Assembly (NCBI RefSeq): GCF_000004195.4
Contig: NC_030680.2
Span: 148,934,545 to 148,998,544 of the forward strand
Source of the DNA: Xenopus tropicalis
Lineage: Eukaryota > Chordata > Amphibia > Anura > Pipidae
Direction: 5' to 3'
DNA length: 64,000 bases
How positions within the stretch are numbered: the stretch's first letter is position 1; each line of letters opens with the position of its first letter. Under the pieces are notes generated by a model, which was not told where the DNA came from, searched no databases, and worked only from the letters and a program-made list of their open reading frames with translations. The translations under genes and the position numbers were made by a program. Of the stretch, positions 23,278 through 35,689 are shown in pieces.

Positions 23278-24904
23278 GGGGCACATTAATTAAAGTATGA
23301 TTGAATCCGAATACAAAAAGAAATCGTATTTTTTTCTAAGTTTTAGTACCGCGCGTATTTTCTGTGCTTTTTCCGCTAATTTGCGTGACTTTTTCGTACT
23401 GTGCGACAAAATTTGTGCGGCAAAATCTGTATTGTCGCGTTTCGGATTCATTCAAGCTTCGGTATGGTGACTTTCCTTGGGCCAGGTTGGAGCTGCAGAG
23501 TGCCATTGAGCCCTATGGGAGACTTTCCTTGGGCCGGGTTGGAGCTGCAGAGTGCCATTGAGCCCTATGGGAGACTTTCCTTGGGCCGGGTTGGAGCTGC
23601 AGAGTGCCATTGAGCCCTATGGGAGACTTTCCTTGGGCCGGGTTGGAGCTGCAGAGTGCCATTGAGCCCTATGGGAGACTTTCCTTGGGCCGGGTTGGAG
23701 CTGCATAGTGCCATTGAGCCCTATGGGAGGCTTGCCTTGGGCCGGGTTGGAGCTGCAGAGTGCCATTGAGCCCTATGGGAGACTTTCCTTGGGCCGGGTT
23801 GGAGCTGCATAGTGCCATTGAGCCCTATGGGAGGCTTGCCTTGGGCCGGGTTGGAGCTGCAGAGTGCCATTGAGCTCTATGGGAGACTTTCCTTGGGCCG
23901 GGTTGGAGCTGCAGAGTGCCATTGAGCCCTATGGGAGACTTTCCTTGGGCCGGGTTGGAGCTGCAGAGTGCCATTGAGCTCTATGGGAGACTTTCCTTGG
24001 GCTGGGTTGGAGCTGCAGAGTGCCATTGAGCCCTATGGGAGACTTTCCTTGGGCCGGGTTGGAGCTGCAGAGTGCCATTGAGCCCTATGGGAGACTTTCC
24101 TTGGGCCGGGTTGGAGCTGCAGAGTGCCATTGAGCCCTATGGGAGACTTTCCTTGGGCCGGGTTGGAGCTGCAGAGTGCCATTGAGCTCTATGGGAGACT
24201 TTCCTTGGGCTGGGTTGGAGCTGCAGAGTGCCATTGAGCCCTATGGGAGACTTTCCTTGGGCCGGGTTGGAGCTGCAGAGTGCCATTGAGCTCTATGGGA
24301 GACTTTCCTTGGGTCGGGTTGGAGCTGCAGAGTGCCATTGAGCCCTATGGGAGACTTTCCTTGGGCTGGGTTGGAGCTGCAGAGTGCCATTGAGCCCTAT
24401 GGGAGACTTTCCTTGGGCCGGGTTGGAGCTGCAGAGTGCCATTGAGCCCTATGGGAGACTTTCCTTGGGCCGGGTTGGAGCTGCAGAGTGCCATTGAGCC
24501 CTATGGGAGACTTTCCTTGGGCCAGGTTGGAGCTGCAGAGTGCCATTGAGCCCTATGGGAGACTTTCCTTGGGCCGGGTTGGAGCTGCAGAGTGCCATTG
24601 AGCCCTATGGGAGACTTTCCTTGGGCCGGGTTGGAGCTGCAGAGTGCCATTGAGCCCTATGGGAGACTTCCCTTGGGCCAGGTTGGAGCTGCAGAGTGCC
24701 ATTGAGCCCTATGGGAGACTTTCAAAGTCGGAAAGGTTTTCCTGCCGTTTATGATCATTGGGATACGAAAATTCTGTGACTTTCGGATCGCCAATACGAT
24801 ATTATCGTGACTATTATGATTTTTTCGTAAGCATTTCTGTTACATTTCCAATCATCAGAAATTATCGTATCTAATCCGAATTAGTACTTTGATGAATCTG
24901 CCCC
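23278..24904. mobile_element. TIR element carrying a 52-bp minisatellite
   Basis: The left end ggggcacattaattaaagta and right end tactttgatgaatctgcccc are imperfect inverted repeats. The AT-rich shoulders also pair (atccgaat, cgtat, cgat). The centre is a 52-bp tandem array (23465-24722). A partial relative starts at 63913 with ggggccaattcactaaagt. Confidence 0.88.
23465..24722. repeat. 52-bp minisatellite, about 24 copies
   Basis: Unit begins gggagactttccttgggccg, is 52 bp long (23517, 23569 and onward), and is interrupted only by point variants (gccagg, gctggg, gagctcta, catagt). Variants are shared by non-adjacent copies, suggesting higher-order duplication. Confidence 0.97.
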
Positions 24905-25445
24905 CTATATTCATCAAATTCAAGTATCGGCATTAGTATGGCACAGGTCATCTATGCAAACAGCACTGACATTTTTCTTCAACATGAGAATAGTACTATA
25001 CAAGCACTGTAATTGTGGGTTTTATATATACAAAAAGGTGAAGAAATTGTTAAAGTGCCCATAAAGGAATTCTGAGCAAATTGTATTTCTTCGTAGAGAT
25101 TTATTTTACTTCCATTTGAATTGGTGGCATCTAGAATCTCCATTGCCAGGTTGGTCAAAAGATTTGTTCCCTTGGTTCTGACGGGGTTATGTTTCAAACT
25201 AAACAAAATGAGGAAGAGTAAGCAAAAGCGAAGCAAGGAAGGGCAGTGCCAAGCGTTGGCATTAATATATAAACAACGATAGGAAAGGTACGACTTGGGA
25301 AATCTAAACAAAATGTTCTCAACTTTTGTTTTTTAGAAGAAAGTGTATAGCAGGACAGAACCACAAAAACAGATCTGGGCCTGGTGGAGCACAAATACCC
25401 CAGGGCTAATTATGAAACTCTGCTATCTGTAGTGATATCCCACAG
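24905..25445. other. Intergenic, nothing recognised
   Basis: AT-rich sequence with chance frames on the minus strand (24979-25311 and 25194-25394) lacking recognisable motifs. Confidence 0.5.
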
Positions 25446-26014
25446 TAAAAGTGGCCACACACGTGGCAACCGATGGTCGCACGAAAGACCGTTCAATCAG
25501 CCACTAACGTTCAGGGCTGAAACTGCAGATAGGGAGGTAGAAACAATAGGATTTCTACCTCCTTCTGCCGATTCAGCCCTGAAGGCAGATTTTGCTCAGG
25601 AGCCTTCTATGGCGCCCGATCGAAATCTTTTAAACCGGCCGATCAGCGAGTCGACCGATATCAGCAGCTTCCTGTGATATCGGTCAACTTGCCGACTTGC
25701 CATACACGCACCGAATATCGTACGAAACGAGGTTTCAGTCTGAAGGACTTGAATTGGCATCTTAACAAACAGTTCAGTGTAAAAATGAAACTGGGTAAAA
25801 CAGACAGACTGTGCAAAATAAAAAATATTTGTTATATAATTAGTTGGGCAAAAATGTAATCTATAAAGGCTGGAGTGGGCAGATGTCTAACATACTGGCC
25901 AGAACACTACTCTACAGCTCTCTCACAAACATTTTTTATTTTGCACAGTCTGTCAATTTTGCCCATTTTCATTTTTACACTGAACTGTTCCTTTAAATGT
26001 GTGTGGCCAACTTA
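25446..26014. mobile_element. MITE interrupted by a nested TTAA MITE
   Basis: Outer ends aaaagtggccacacacgtgg and aaatgtgtgtggccaactt are inverted. A related uninterrupted copy lies at 59093-59398. The inner insertion is 25762-25996. Confidence 0.8.
25762..25996. mobile_element. Nested TTAA MITE with about 65-bp inverted ends
   Basis: Ends ttaacaaacagttcagtg and cactgaactgttcctttaa. The inverted arms include acagactgtgcaaaataaaa and ttttattttgcacagtctgt. TTAA is at both borders. Confidence 0.85.
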
Positions 26015-27636
26015 AAGGGCAACTATCGCCACAATAGTTGATTAATAAAAAAAACAGCCCCCACTGGAGGTAGGACACCCAAACCAGGAAGGAGCAGCCA
26101 TGTTATTTTGACTCCCAGCTCGCAGCTCTCCCCCCAATGGCCCCTGCCGCCTTCAACCCCCCCTGCAGAGGCCCCCAACACCCTCCGACCCCCCCCAAGA
26201 GCTCCTAAAAGAAACTTACCTGCGGCGCATTGGGGGAGGGAGACGGCAGATCGCAGAACTGCCCTGGGTGGGATCGGATCTGGGGCGGATTGCGGAAGCA
26301 CCCTGGGGGGGGGATCGGATCTGGGGCGGATTGGATCTGGGGCAGATCACGGAAGCGCCCTGGAGAGGATCGGATCTGGGGCGGATCGCGGAAGCTCCCT
26401 GGGGGGGGGATCGGATCTGGGGTGGATCGCAGAAGTGCCCTGTGGGGGATCGGATCTGGGGCGGATCGCGGAAGCTCCCTGGGGGGGGGTGATCGGATCT
26501 GGGTCAACGGAGCCCATTGGGATTTTTCCTGGTACCCCGGCGGCCCAGTTTGGCGCTGCTGCCTGCATTGGCTCCCTCCTGTTGTGGGCAGCCTAGCGCT
26601 GTTTCTAAAAAATCTACTATGATCATGCCCATCCCTGATGTCATCATGCCTACCCCCAGCATCACTTCCCCCCCCCCCCCCCCCACTTTAGGCAACCCTA
26701 TATTCAATCATTTCAAAATAAAGCTGACCAACTGCATATAAGCAATTTAATGACCAACCAGTTCTCAGCGTTGCTGTTTATATTGCCGGGCAGTGACTGT
26801 ACAAGTGAGGTTAGAATTATTATGTGAATCACTAATCTCTGTACACTGCAGCTGGTCCCATATAAATAATGGAAATACAGTAGAAATATTGAACAATTCA
26901 TATTCTTTGAAACGAATGAATCACTTGTGTCATTCAGCAGGGTTACAACTCTTACAGAAACATTTGCACAACAAGACGACGCATTGTTATTTTATAAACA
27001 ATATCTGCTGATGGAAACGTCAACTCTTTCATCGTTTCTTCATTTTCAATTGTTTCATCTTTTTAATATTTCCTCAATTGTGCTTTGAATACAAACTGCA
27101 CTTCCTAAAGCTCTGCTGCCATCTTGTGGAACATGTTGTTTTACCCTGATGATTATACCGATGATTCTTCCGCACTTTTGTTGATGCTTTGGGAAAGGAA
27201 ACGTCTATCCTTCAGATCACATCATTGAAGGAAAGAGTTGATACTGAGCTTGTATGATTGGTGCTGAGACCCCATCCTTATAGCAGGGGGGTTTCCAAAG
27301 GGGTTCATACATCCATTTCATGGACATGAGGTATCAATGTTTTGTACTAAAAACCTGCCTTTAGCTGAGAAATTGCCAAAGGTTGTTAACAAAAAGCGAG
27401 ATAGAGAAGTCTAGTTAGGGAAGATTGCAGGGCATTTCTAGGAACTACCACCAACAGCAGATCAGTGGGATTCCCTAAGGGCGTTGGTTCCCACGAGAGA
27501 ACCTGGAAAATACAGATTGATCCACCATTTTTCAGACACAGTGATACATAAATTATGGAATTATCCAGACCTACACCTCATTTGATAAAGTACTTACATA
27601 ACTTAAAGAGGGTTAAAGAGAGCATTTCAACTATAA
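26015..27636. other. Intergenic with GC-rich minisatellite
   Basis: A further TTAAAGGGCAACTATCGCC MITE end begins at 26012. The 26105-26600 block is GC-rich, and its frames on both strands (up to 162 codons) come from repeats. The sequence from 26700 to 27636 shows nothing recognisable. Confidence 0.6.
26270..26505. repeat. G-rich minisatellite, about 41 bp, 6 units
   Basis: gatcggatctgggg recurs at about 26273, 26313, 26368, 26409, 26448 and 26491, with ggaagctccct and G8-G9 runs between. The G runs make G-quadruplexes plausible. Confidence 0.88.
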
Positions 27637-28560
27637 AGGGACACTGCCATGTTTATGGGGCACTTTTTATCTTTAAATGACACTGTTACACAGCAAATAA
27701 TTCCCTCTGCCATTTAACCTTTTATTCTTGAACCAACAAATGTATTTGTAGCTGTAATATTGGTGTGTAGGCGCCATCTCAGTGCCTTGTGCCTGAGTCT
27801 GAGCTTTCAGCCAGAGTCCCAAGCCGGACTTGGATTTCTTACTATTGAGTGCTATTCTGATACCTACTGGGAGCGGCTATCTTGCTCCCTTCCCATTGTT
27901 CTGCTGATCGGCTGCTGGGGGTGAGGGAGGGCGGTATCATTCCAACTTGCAGCGCAGCAGTAAAGTGTGCCTGAGTCTGAGCTTTCAGTCAGTGCTACAC
28001 ATTAGAACTGCTTTCAGCTAACCTATTGTTTCTCCTTCTCCCATGTACCTGGAGGAGTCCCAAGCCGGACTTGGATTTCTTACTATTGAGTGCTATTCTG
28101 ATACCTACTGGGAGCTGCTATCTTGCTCCCTTCCCATTGTTCTGCTGATTGGCTGCTGGGGGTGAGGGGGGGTGATATCACTCCAACTTGCAGCGCAGCA
28201 GTAAAGTGTGCCTGAGTCTGAGCTTTCAGCCAGCGCTACACATTAGAACTGCTTTCAGCTAACCTATTGTTTCTCCTACTCCCATGTAACTGGAGGAGTC
28301 CCAAGCCGGACTTGGATTTCTTACTATTGAGTGCTATTCTGATACCTACTGGGAGCTGCTATCTTGCTCCCTTCCCATTGTTCTGCTGATCGGCTGCTGG
28401 GGGGGGATATCACTCCAACTTGCAGTGCAGCAGTAAAGTGTGAGTGAAGTTTATCAGAGCACAGGTCACATGGCTGTAGCACCCTGGGAAATGAAGAATA
28501 TGGGAAAAACAGATTACAATGCAGGATTCTGCTGGAGAAGCTCTATTAAATGATGGGTTT
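27637..28560. mobile_element. MITE with internal 241-bp triplication
   Basis: Left end taaagggacactgccatg; right part ggctgtagcaccctgggaaa to ggagaagctctatt. Inside, a 241-bp segment starting at gtcccaagccggac recurs at about 27815, 28056 and 28297. Single-unit reverse relatives lie at 54230-54760 and 49370-50115. Confidence 0.8.
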
Positions 28561-31500
28561 TCCCATGTCAGTGTTCCTTTACGCCCAAGTTACCATGATT
28601 TACTTAGTTGCCAGCAGGCCTAGTAAGAGAGGCGGGCCCTAGTTGATCTGACTAGCTACTTTGCGCTTGCCGGTTCCCCCCCCACACGTGCACGAACATA
28701 TACGCGCACACACACGCGGGGATGCTGTAGGCTTTGATCTGTCGAGTACTATTAAGTTTTATGGAAGGCTTCAACAGAAGTTAATCCCATCATTGTTTTC
28801 TACTTCACCCAGTTGGAGCAAAAAAAAAAAATTATTGGGAAAAATAAAGCAGATTTATGTTTTTTATATTATTATTCAATTTTTTGAAAAATTCGCGATT
28901 TTCGAAACATAAGACAATGATTGAGTTTAATTCAAATTTATATCATGTCGAGATTATATGACTTTGAAGGCCAGAAAAAAAACAAATGTTAGTAAATCAG
29001 CCCCTAAGTGTTAAGTATCACTCGGTTGGTAAATCTTTGGGCACGGGTTCCCAGGACTGAATAATCAACTAGACCTGATCATAGTAACTTTGTAACTTAG
29101 ACTGGAAATTGAGACACATCCATTGGGTTCAACCATTTATGTCTATGTGAAACCTGCCTAACTGCAAGTTGATCCAGAGATAAGAAACCCCATCTGAAGC
29201 CTCTCCAATTTGCCTCGGGGGGGGTAGAATTCCTTCCGGACTGCAAGATGGCATCAGATTGGACCAGTCCAGGGATCACGTTGTACTAAGAGCTATTTTC
29301 AGTAACTCTGTATTGCTAAAAAGCCAACCAACCCCTTCTTGAATCTATATAATATATCAGCCAGTACCACTGATTCGGGGGGGGGGGATCCCACAACTTC
29401 ACAGCTCTCTAATCAGAATGGGTGCCCTTGTGTCTGTTGGAAGGACCTACTGGTAAAAAAATCATTAGAGAGGTTATTATATGATCCCCTTATATTTATA
29501 CATAGTGATCATACCCCTCTTAAGCACCTATTCTCCAGCTTAAACAACCCCAAACCTGAGACTTTCATACCCTTAGTACCAGCTTAGTTGCCCTTCTCTG
29601 GACCCTCTCTAATACAATAATATCCCATTTGAGCACTGGAAACCAAAACGGCACGGCATATTCTAGATGGGGCCTTACCAGCACTCTATAAAGTGGAATA
29701 TTGACCCCCTTCTCCTGTGAATCTATCTAATTAAGTCCTGATTCATCAGTCATTTCGCATGCGTTAAGACGCATATCGCATACGCAAAAAAAACGCACAA
29801 TGCGTTATTTACCTTGCATTGCGTTAATTAGCGAATAGAAATAGTACAAACGCATGATTCACAAACACATATGAAGCGTTACACGCGCTAAATATCGCAT
29901 TAGTCTGTGCGAATATTAACACCTACTTGGGGTGGGCGGTACTTAAAGAAAATTGCGGTTCGTGAGCTTTTGGTAACACAATATGGACTTTGCAGTGGGA
30001 TTTTTTTCAAGTATGTGTTGGCCCCAGGTGATGTAACCTTCAGTTTTCAGGGAAATGGTCATTTTCAGAACAGTAGTTTTCTGAAAGTAACTGCTACGTG
30101 CGCTAATATGGTGTGCATGGCTAATATGGCATGTGATTTTTCGCACGCGGTGGAAATTATCGCACATGCGTTAAAATATTGTGTAAAATCGGTCATCGCA
30201 AGTTAAAAAAACGCAAAGAACGTCGCTTCTTAATTATGACACATGTCCTTTTAGTGAATCGAGCGTTAAGTCTCAAAAAATAAGAAGCGATAACGCATGC
30301 TATAAATAGCGCTCGTTTTATCATCTGCCACTTAGTCGCCAGTTTGTCAGGATTCTGCTAAAAGGATGCCATACCAGGATGAAATTAATTGGGCTGAAGA
30401 GTGTTATCTGCAAGCACTGATACATTACTTACAATACATTCCCCAGTGTCATTAATGATAACGTTAAATAAAAGTGGACCCTATTCCAAAAATGTTTGGG
30501 ATCCCATTAAGAAGCCTACTGTATAATCCTCTGTACACAACCCTGTAGCCATTTACCTATCCATGTGAAAACAACATTACTAAGCCCAACAGACCTTAGT
30601 TGGTTGGTTTAGATTGTGGTGTTGGTGAACCCCCAGCTGACTTTACACTGCCCCAGTCAATAGAGCATAAAATCAACAGGCAGAGGGGGCATTTGACTGT
30701 GCTGCGAAGCGGCACAAATGCTAAATGAGATGGAAAACATAGTTGCGATGCACTTTTTAGGTTATAAATGCAAAAGTGTGGTGCTTTTGAAGGGTCCCCT
30801 GTAGAATCCTAAAGCAGGCTTTTTCTTTGTTCCCCTGATGAAGACCGTCCCCCTAAATATGTGGGGGTTGAAATGGGTTGGTTTTCCCTCATGCAAAAAG
30901 AAACATTTTATTCAGCAGTCACAAATGCTAAAAGAGGTCAGAGTCAGTGAATCCAAGATGGAAGGAAGAAGTTGTTGGAATAAGGCAAAACGTAATGAGG
31001 GTGGTAAGGGGAAGGCAATGCCATACTAATACCATATCAAAATGGGCCCCATCATTCAGCAGCTTTAACTAGACTCAATGGTCGCTCTTCTTATGTCACT
31101 CTGGGATAACCCCTACAGCAAAATAGTCATGATGAATAAAACAATACAAAGACTCTCAGCCTGTAGTCTGTTATTAATGAATCTTTTTCACTTGGGGTCT
31201 TCCACTAAGTACATTTCTCAGTGTATTGGAAGTTTTCTGTCCTGCACAGGCCCCTTTTATCAATTGGTCTGGTCTCAAGGCATCCATAGTTAGTTTTAAC
31301 AAGTGTTTCTGGCATCTTCAGAGTCTGCTACAAATGGTCCAAGAAATCTCTCTCTCTCAGCATAAAGGGAAAGATAATCAGCAGCTCTCAGAATGCTGAA
31401 TTGGGTCATAGTCTTGTATGTCTTCTACCATGGTGACATGAAGATCCATGAAAAACTTGGATCTTGATGTATGTCTGAAGCCTTTGCAGGTAGACTCATT

Positions 31501-32036
31501 GCACAAACCCTGCTAGATGCCCTGAAACAGAAACTCAGACTGTGTGCCCAGGAACTTACTTGTGTACCACTCAGTACTTTATGGACTGTTCACGGGAACC
31601 CATATGGAAAAGGTAATACAGGAGGCCCGGTGCCTCATGTGTTGTGCTAAAGTCACAGTGACATGTTCCACACTTAAGTGAGATACTTCCAGTGACATGT
31701 TGCTTCTTTGCATACCCCCATTACTGGTCTGTCTGCAGCTCCTACTGCTGATAGATCAGGAGCTGATATCAAGCTTGGGGAGATGGGTGAAAATTCTGAT
31801 AGACCGAGGACAAAACTAAACAATGACCCAGCCTATGAGGAGTATGGCTTGCCCTCAAATAAAACATTGACTACTGGGACATTGGGGAAAGGAGCTGAGT
31901 CAGACTCCATCACAACAGGAGTCCACAGAGGTCAGTGGGGTGGCAGCAGAGGCTTTATTAAATAGACAGTGTCGCTATCCCTTCAGAGAAGTTCTTCGGG
32001 AATCACCTAATTCTGAGGAACGAGAGAGTATATATC
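28561..32036. other. Intergenic, dispersed repeat fragments
   Basis: 28650-28998 ends in agtaaatcagcccct and resembles the 32330-32990 repeat. 29080-29740 and 30420-30610 look like two halves of one old interspersed repeat. They are split by a GC-dinucleotide-rich insertion (29745-30340, with cgcatgcgttaa motifs). 30610-32036 has chance frames only. Confidence 0.55.
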
Positions 32037-32044
32037 CTTTAGAG

Positions 32045-32217
32045 CAGTGTTTAACAACCTTCCTAATGCCGCGACCCTTTAATACAGTTCCTCATGTTGT
32101 GATGACCCCCAACCATAAAATGATTCCTAAGACCATCAGAAGTATGTATTTTCCGATGGTCTTAGGCGACCCCAAAGGGGTCCCGACCCACAGGTTGAGA
32201 ACCGCTGCTTTAGAGCA
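32045..32217 (-). mobile_element. SPIN-type (Space Invader) hAT MITE with perfect TSD
   Basis: Read on the minus strand it begins cagcggttctcaacctgtgg, contains gtcgcctaagaccatcgg and gatggtcttagg, then aacatgaggaactgtatta and gtcgcggcattaggaagg, and ends acactg. This matches the SPIN_NA consensus as I remember it, with an internal deletion or divergence. It is flanked by ctttagag at 32037-32044 and 32218-32225. Confidence 0.88.
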
Positions 32218-32329
32218 TGGCATCCTCAACCTCTTATATTGTTTATAAGTTGTATTTTGTATGTGATCTGTATTTTCAATGTATTCACCCATTTATTGTA
32301 CAGCACTGTGGAATATGTTGGCACTATAT

Positions 32330-32995
32330 GGGGCACATTTACTAAGCAATTTTGAGAAAAAGTCAATTTTTTTTTGAGATTTACGAATGGGTTTTCGCCA
32401 GTACTCGATTTTTCTGATATTGTTTCTCGAAAAATTTGAGTTTTTTTAAATTAACTCCCATAATTTGTGATTTATTACTGTTTAGTGGACTTTTTTTTTT
32501 GTAAAAAAAAATTCTGCAGGTTTGATCTGTCAAGTACCATTTAGTACTATGGACAGCATGTCCTTGACACATTTTCAAGGAGAAGTTAATCCCCTCATTG
32601 TTTTCTGTTTCACCCAGTTTCAAGGGGATGTTAATGCCCTCATTGGTTTCTGTTTCACCCAGTTTCAAGGGGATGTTAATCCCCTCATTGTTTTCTATTT
32701 CACCCAGTGAGACATGAACAAATGATTGTTTTTCTAAGAATGAGTGCCAATGCTCCTAAAATGGCTGCTGGAGGATCTCCTGTTTGGGAAAAATAAAGAG
32801 GATTCATGGAAATGAACGTCCATTTAAACTCGAATATTTAGAATTTTAATGATACTCTCGGCTCGAAATGTAAACTCAAAATTTTTGTTCAAACAATTCA
32901 AGCATTATTGTGACATTTTGAAAATACAACAATGATCTGATCTAATTTGAATTTATACCATGTAAAGTTTATACGGCTTTGTTTATAATAATTGT
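32330..32995. repeat. AT-rich dispersed repeat with 45-bp tandem core
   Basis: Starts ggggcacatttactaagc. Contains three 45-bp units (ttcaaggggatgttaatccc plus ctcattgttttctgtttcac) at 32572-32711. Related to 28650-28998, which has one unit. Confidence 0.7.
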
Positions 32996-33145
32996 AATAA
33001 TAATTCAGGACTGTCCCAGGCTTACTGACATCCTGTTTAGAAACTATAATACCAGAGACAACCTTGAGGAAGAAGGGGGCTAATTTCCCTCTCATTACCC
33101 ATTCTCTGTATTTGTTTTTTTTGTCTTTAAATAAAGCTTTGGGCC

Positions 33146-34060
33146 TACAGTGATTTCTTGAAAGTTTGTGAACCCTTTAAAATCTTCTATTATTATTATT
33201 ATATGATTGTGACCTAAAACATCATCTGATTTCCAAACAAGCCCTAAAAGTAGATGAAGAAAACCTAGTTAGAGTCTGGTGTTTTCAGTCAATTGGATGA
33301 CAATCAGGTGTGAGTTAGAGACCCTGTTTTATTTAAAGAATAGCACATTTGTGAATGTGTATCCTGGCTTAAACAAAGGAGGTGAGGACCTCAGAAAAAG
33401 TTGATAAAGGCTGTAGGGCTATCGCTAAAGAGTTTGGACTCAACCAATCAACAGTCAGACAGATTATGTACAAATGGAGGAAATTCAAGACTGTTTTACC
33501 CAACCCAAAAGTGGTTGACCGTCAAAGATAACTTCAACTGCAAGGTGTTTCATAGTCTGAGAGGTTACAAAGGAAACCAGGGTAACTTCTAAGCAACTGA
33601 AGGCCTGTCTCACATACTGGCGACTGTCTACAGTTTGTTTAAGACCATGTGGACAAACCAGAAGAATGGAAAAATGCTTTGTGGTTGGAAGAAGCCAAAA
33701 TGAGGAGAGCTATATTTGGAGAAAGAAAAACATTGAATTCCAGCATAAGAGCCTAATCCCATCATGGTGGTGGGAGTGTTCTGGTTTGGACCTGTATTGC
33801 TGCATCTGGGCCTGTATGGCTTTTCATCATTGATGGATCAATGAATTCTAAATGTAAATGTCAAGACATCTGTCCATGAACAGAATCTCAAGAGACAGTG
33901 GGTCATGCAGCAAGACAAAGTCGTTCTACCAAAGAATAGTTAAAGAAGAATAAAGTGAATGTTCCGGAATGAAAGTCAAAGTCCTGACCTTAATACAATT
34001 AAAATGTTGTGGAAACACCCAAAGTGAGTGGTTCATTTGAGGAAACCCGCCAACATCATG
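33146..34060 (+). pseudogene. Decayed Tc1/mariner transposase element
   Basis: The left end, gtgatttcttgaaagtttgt then gaaccctt, is typical of frog Tc1 elements. Recognisable but broken codons follow: ACR-like helix-turn-helix text near 33400-33480 (DKGCRAIAKEFGLNQSTVRQ with the frame corrected by eye), HGGGSVLVWTCIAASGPVW near 33760-33820, and a C-terminal segment near 33940-34015 with stops. Multiple stops and frameshifts; no active product. It is followed by a LINE-type tail at 34067-34130. Confidence 0.75.
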
Positions 34061-34140
34061 TCAACTGTACAGAGCTGCGTACATAAGTAGCGCTTTATAA
34101 ATAAAAATATACATACATACATATACATACATCCAAGAGC

Positions 34141-35217
34141 TGAAGCTGTTCTGTATGGAGGATGTGTAGTAGTGATCAACAATTACAGCAAACGTTTATT
34201 TGGACTTATTGCTGCACAAAGGGTCACACTTACATTTACACAATTGACGTACTTTTGGCCAAAACGTTGATCGCGGTCCACCAGCCGATCCCCCATGGAT
34301 TTCTGATGGACTGCGTCTAAGCCGGGAAATGCGGAAGTGCGGTGCGTTTATTGGGTATGTGTACGTACACTGCGTCGCGTACAGGGAGGAGCCAAAGTAG
34401 ATCGCCGGGGGAAGAAGCCTGGGCACCCCCGGTCTATGGTATATTACAGCAGTCCCTCTGGCATTTGCCAGAACCCATAGATTGCCAGTCCAGGTCTGCG
34501 CTGTCTTCTCATTTCCTAAATTACACTGACGCACTCTGACTGTGTATTTATTTATATATACACATTATTTTTTAAATAAGCCCTCATTGTTCTATACACT
34601 TTGTGGTTTCCTGAATCTCTCGGGTAAATAACTAAATTACTTCATTACTAGATTTTGAAAAATAAGAGTGATGCAACATGAATAAATATCTTTCAGCATC
34701 TTGCATCACTTTCGAACAAAGGTAATTAACCTCCATTAGACCGTTACTTCTGAGAGTAGGTCTCTATGGAAACCAAATGCATGCAGGTAAGAATTAACCA
34801 TAATGTTTATAAGATATAAAGGAGTTTTACCTCCAGTATTTATAAGGTTTTTTATTACCTGTGGCTCATTTGTAGATTTTTAAAAAAGATAAATCATTTT
34901 ATATTTTATTTATATAAAACATAATAAAAGGTATGCTTCAGACAAATTTATTATTAGCCTGTCTTTATAAAAGCACCAACATATACTTCAGTGCTTACAA
35001 TTAATTTTGTACGGTATGCTGTTTGCAGATTGATATGTTTTGAGGGTAAAAGGCAACAATTCTCTGGCAAACAGACTTTACACTATACATTATTATGGCA
35101 ATAATTTACATGTCGAATAACATCTGTATTTTTCATTTGATCTTATCTTTAGAACAATACTTTTTAAAAGTTTCGAATAATTGGAAAATATTTTGTATGC
35201 AGAAAAGTAGGGATACA
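34141..35217. other. Intergenic, nothing recognised
   Basis: Mixed-composition sequence. The 112-codon minus frame at 34196-34534 overlaps a GC-rich patch and shows no known domain. Confidence 0.5.
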
Positions 35218-35461
35218 CTGAATCTGGGATTCAGTTTGGGATTTGGCCTTTTTCAGCAGGAACCGAATCCATAAAATCGCACGACTTTTTGTCACACACA
35301 CAAAAGTTGAAAATGTCTTGCCATGTGATGCTAGCGCGTGGCGCTCTTTAACTCTTCTGTATCCCAATTTACATATATTTGGATTCGGTTTTCGTCCAAA
35401 CCTTTTACAAAGGATTCGGGGTTCTGTCAAATCCGAAAATAGTGGACTCGGTACATCCCTA
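35218..35461. mobile_element. hAT MITE, 'gggatgcaccgaatcc' family
   Basis: Starts tagggatacactgaatc and ends ctcggtacatccctа-type terminus (ggtacatcccta). Flanks cagaaaag (35210-35217) and ctgaaaag (35462-35469) match at 7 of 8. The 128- and 131-codon frames here are repeat-derived. Confidence 0.85.
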
Positions 35462-35689
35462 CTGAAAAGCAGCAAACCTAGTTGGAACAATTCAGTAAGG
35501 TCCCTTTTAAAAACTGAAAAGAAAAAAACCCACACAAATAAAATGTACATCGCTAATATAACTTGTATCCCACAAATTCAGATCAGATTTCTATGCGATT
35601 CTAGAGAAATAAAAATGAATGAGTGTTTAGCCAGCTAAATGTGGCCATACATCTGAAGATCCACTCCTTTGGCTTTTTTAACTAGTTAA

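Noticed and set aside
26108..26622. GC-rich ORFs up to 162 codons on both strands
   Set aside because: Produced by a 41-bp minisatellite and G/C homopolymers; different frames give equally long products.
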